From RUG11198 sp036342255 (GTDB taxonomy: Bacteria; Bacillota_I; Bacilli_A; RF39; UBA660): a DNA stretch of 64,000 nucleotides. How positions within the stretch are numbered: the stretch's first letter is position 1; every line of letters begins with the position of its first letter. This document shows positions 62,427 to 64,000 of this stretch, piece by piece. The stretch lies in assembly GCA_036342255.1 (NCBI GenBank), contig JAZAUS010000010.1, positions 1 to 64,000 on the forward strand, written 5' to 3'. The notes under the pieces were generated by a model. It had not been told where the DNA came from and ran no database searches. It saw only the letters and a program-made list of their open reading frames with translations. The translations under genes and the position numbers were made by a program.

Positions 62427-63782
62427 CTATGTAATCTCACTATACATATTAAACATTGGTACTATAACAGCAAGCAAAACTATACCAACAACTACTGCAA
62501 GAAAAATAATCATAATAGGTTCTATCAAACTTTTCATCTGAGCTACTAAATTCTTTTGCTCAGTATTAAAATATTCCGATACATTATTCATCATATCTCC
62601 AAGTCTACCAGTTCTCTCACCAGTTAATAGCATCTCATATGCTATTACCGGAAAAGCCCAATGATCCTTAAATGCAAGTGAAACACTATTACCATTACTA
62701 AGATTAATAACAGCATCCTTTATCAAAGACTTATATATCTCATTCTCCGTAATTTTACCCAATATCTCCATACTATCAGTAATAAATACATCATAGTTTA
62801 TCAAACTAGCAAAAGTCTTTGTAAACATAATAACCTCATTATATATCATTACATTTTTAATAACAGGAATATGCATAACAATCCACTGAACAGCATATCT
62901 AAATCTCATAACATTCTTAAATGTAATTACCAATATAACAAATATAGCTATTATTACCAAAATAACATATATTAAATTAGCCGCTAAAAAATCACTTAAC
63001 TTAACAATTACTACTGTTATCATAGGCAAATCACTACCTATTTGCGAATACATATCCGTAAATTCTGGTACTACATATAATATTATATATACAAGAACCA
63101 CTATTGCTACTACAAATATAACAGCAGGATAAGTCATAGCACTAACTATTTGTTTTCTATTCTCATACTTAGTTTTATAATAATCAGCCATATCATCCAA
63201 TACACCAGTTAAATTACCAGTAAGCTCAGAAGTCTTTATCATATTAATAAGCAATTTAGGAAAAACTTTTCCTTGCTTATTTAAAGCTTCACTAAGAGTC
63301 TCACCAGAATTAAGCTCAAATACTAATCTTTGATATAATTTTTTTCTATTTTTCTCCTTAGCTTGTCTACCAAGAATAGAAATAGCATCAACCAAAGTAA
63401 TACCAGCTTTAATATATGTAGATAACTGAGTTAAAAAGAAATTTAAATCTTTATCTTTCATAGGTCGTGTAGTTAAACTAACACCACCCATCTTATTAAA
63501 TAACCTATCTTCTTCTATAGATATAACATCATATCCCTGATTTAACAAAAAAGAATGAACATCTACTTTAGATAAAGCATCCAAAGAAGACTTTATCATA
63601 TTACCTTCTTTATCACGAGCAACATAATTATATCTAACATTCTGCGTATTTTTAATAGCATCGGCAGGCGTCAACTCCATGGTTTTAAGCTGCAAATTAG
63701 CTTGCTTTTGCTTATCACTAGTACCGCCACCACCAATAGGTTGATTAAGTTTATCAAGAAATTTTTTAAAGCCACCAGCCAT
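62427..63782 (-). CDS. Type II secretion/type IV pilus platform protein (GspF/PilC family)
   Basis: The 451-residue inner-membrane protein has two T2SSF domains (about 115-240 and 315-440: FLTQLSTYIKAGITLVDAIS and FTKTFASLINYDVFITDSME), each followed by helices, and an N-terminal cytoplasmic domain with YNYVARDKEGN. It organises the pilus or pseudopilus assembly with the PilB ATPase. The second ATG (63782) is chosen because it is 6 bp from AAGGAGG. The prepilin peptidase follows by 8 bp. ATPase and pilin genes are not in view. Confidence 0.92.
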   Translation of the reverse strand: MAGGFKKFLDKLNQPIGGGGTSDKQKQANLQLKTMELTPADAIKNTQNVRYNYVARDKEGNMIKSSLDALSKVDVHSFLLNQGYDVISIEEDRLFNKMGGVSLTTRPMKDKDLNFFLTQLSTYIKAGITLVDAISILGRQAKEKNRKKLYQRLVFELNSGETLSEALNKQGKVFPKLLINMIKTSELTGNLTGVLDDMADYYKTKYENRKQIVSAMTYPAVIFVVAIVVLVYIILYVVPEFTDMYSQIGSDLPMITVVIVKLSDFLAANLIYVILVIIAIFVILVITFKNVMRFRYAVQWIVMHIPVIKNVMIYNEVIMFTKTFASLINYDVFITDSMEILGKITENEIYKSLIKDAVINLSNGNSVSLAFKDHWAFPVIAYEMLLTGERTGRLGDMMNNVSEYFNTEQKNLVAQMKSLIEPIMIIFLAVVVGIVLLAVIVPMFNMYSEIT

Positions 63783-63925
63783 AGCCATCCTCCTTATCTT
63801 ATACTCTTTATACTATTGTAACATAATTGTATCACATTTTGATATTTTTTTTAATATTTTTTTATCATTTCATACTTTATTGTAAATAAACAACTAATTA
63901 CCATCGACAAATAATAATTATAAAT

Positions 63926-63960
63926 TAAAAAATATCTTACTTTACAAGTAAGATATTTTT
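63926..63960 (-). terminator. Terminator of the gene at the right edge
   Basis: AAATATCTTACTT and AAGTAAGATATTT form the stem with a short loop, then T residues, just after the stop at 63962. Confidence 0.85.
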
Positions 63961-63961
63961 A

Positions 63962-64000
63962 TTACTTAATAAAACCATTCTTTCTTAAAAATTGTTCTAT
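63962..64000 (-). CDS. 3' end of an unidentified gene (cut by window edge)
   Basis: Twelve codons encoding IEQFLRKNGFIK and a TAA stop are visible ahead of a strong terminator. This is too little to identify the product. Confidence 0.4.
   Translation of the reverse strand: MEQFLRKNGFIK

Noticed and set aside
1..64000. Mollicutes genetic code (TGA = Trp)
   Set aside because: Trp is encoded by TGG in conserved motifs and murG ends at TGA within the murB overlap, so the standard bacterial code is used.

Overview
The window is very AT-rich DNA from a low-GC Gram-positive bacterium, most likely an uncultured gut Bacilli/Firmicutes lineage (RF39- or Erysipelotrichia-like). This is inferred from SipW-type signal peptidases with TasA-like substrates, tRNA-sensing T-boxes, long-form HPF, DivIB/FtsQ, strong GGAGG ribosome sites and InlB-type surface repeats. 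TGA is a stop here (murG ends on it), so this is not the Mollicutes code. No rRNA, tRNA or CRISPR array was seen.

Layout. 1-160: right end of an IS3-family element. 165-8662 (minus): a SipW secretion operon (TasA-like protein, second TasA-like protein, SipW peptidase, small TasA-like protein) ending in a 1980-residue surface protein with seven InlB-type repeats and a C-terminal tyrosine phosphatase. 8.8-14.8 kb: ybaK-like, cyclophilin lipoprotein, a sigma-region-4 regulator with a palindrome-bearing promoter and a leader terminator, a chagasin-like inhibitor, a GNAT/YoaP protein, and trpB-trpS under a tRNA-Trp T-box with a tiny leader ORF. 14.8-17.2 kb: three unknown genes. 17.3-19.4 kb (plus): a compact RiPP locus of Cys-rich precursor, PqqD-like protein and radical SAM/SPASM maturase fused to a GNAT domain. 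19.5-40 kb: metabolism, transport and housekeeping genes (zip, ABC transporter, MMPL pump with TetR regulator, tsaC, serS under a tRNA-Ser T-box, SDR, kinase, HD protein), with several pseudogenes that look like internal-deletion scars.

40-49.3 kb is the most unusual region. Behind the 3' end of secA lie four more copies of the last 45 bp of secA (the codons of its PCGSG...CCGK zinc tail), each followed by a terminator. The intervals carry 1-3 cargo genes: DUF1697, methyltransferase and nitroreductase; GNAT and kinase; alpha/beta hydrolase and GNAT; peptidase E; then a retron. Each of the four intervals is bounded at both ends by a paired direct repeat, and the repeat sequence is particular to that interval. 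This looks like serial integration of small integrase-less elements into secA, each restoring the SecA tail and bringing its own integrase arm sites. The last interval holds a complete-looking retron (msr-msd RNA with a1/a2 repeats plus reverse transcriptase).

49.3-64 kb (minus): secA, a DUF3592 protein, hpf, a second SipW-type cluster (TasA-like protein, peptidase with a roughly 390-residue acidic N-terminal extension, large repeat protein), tdk, xerD-like recombinase, ftsQ/divIB, murB, murG, prepilin peptidase and a GspF/PilC platform protein.
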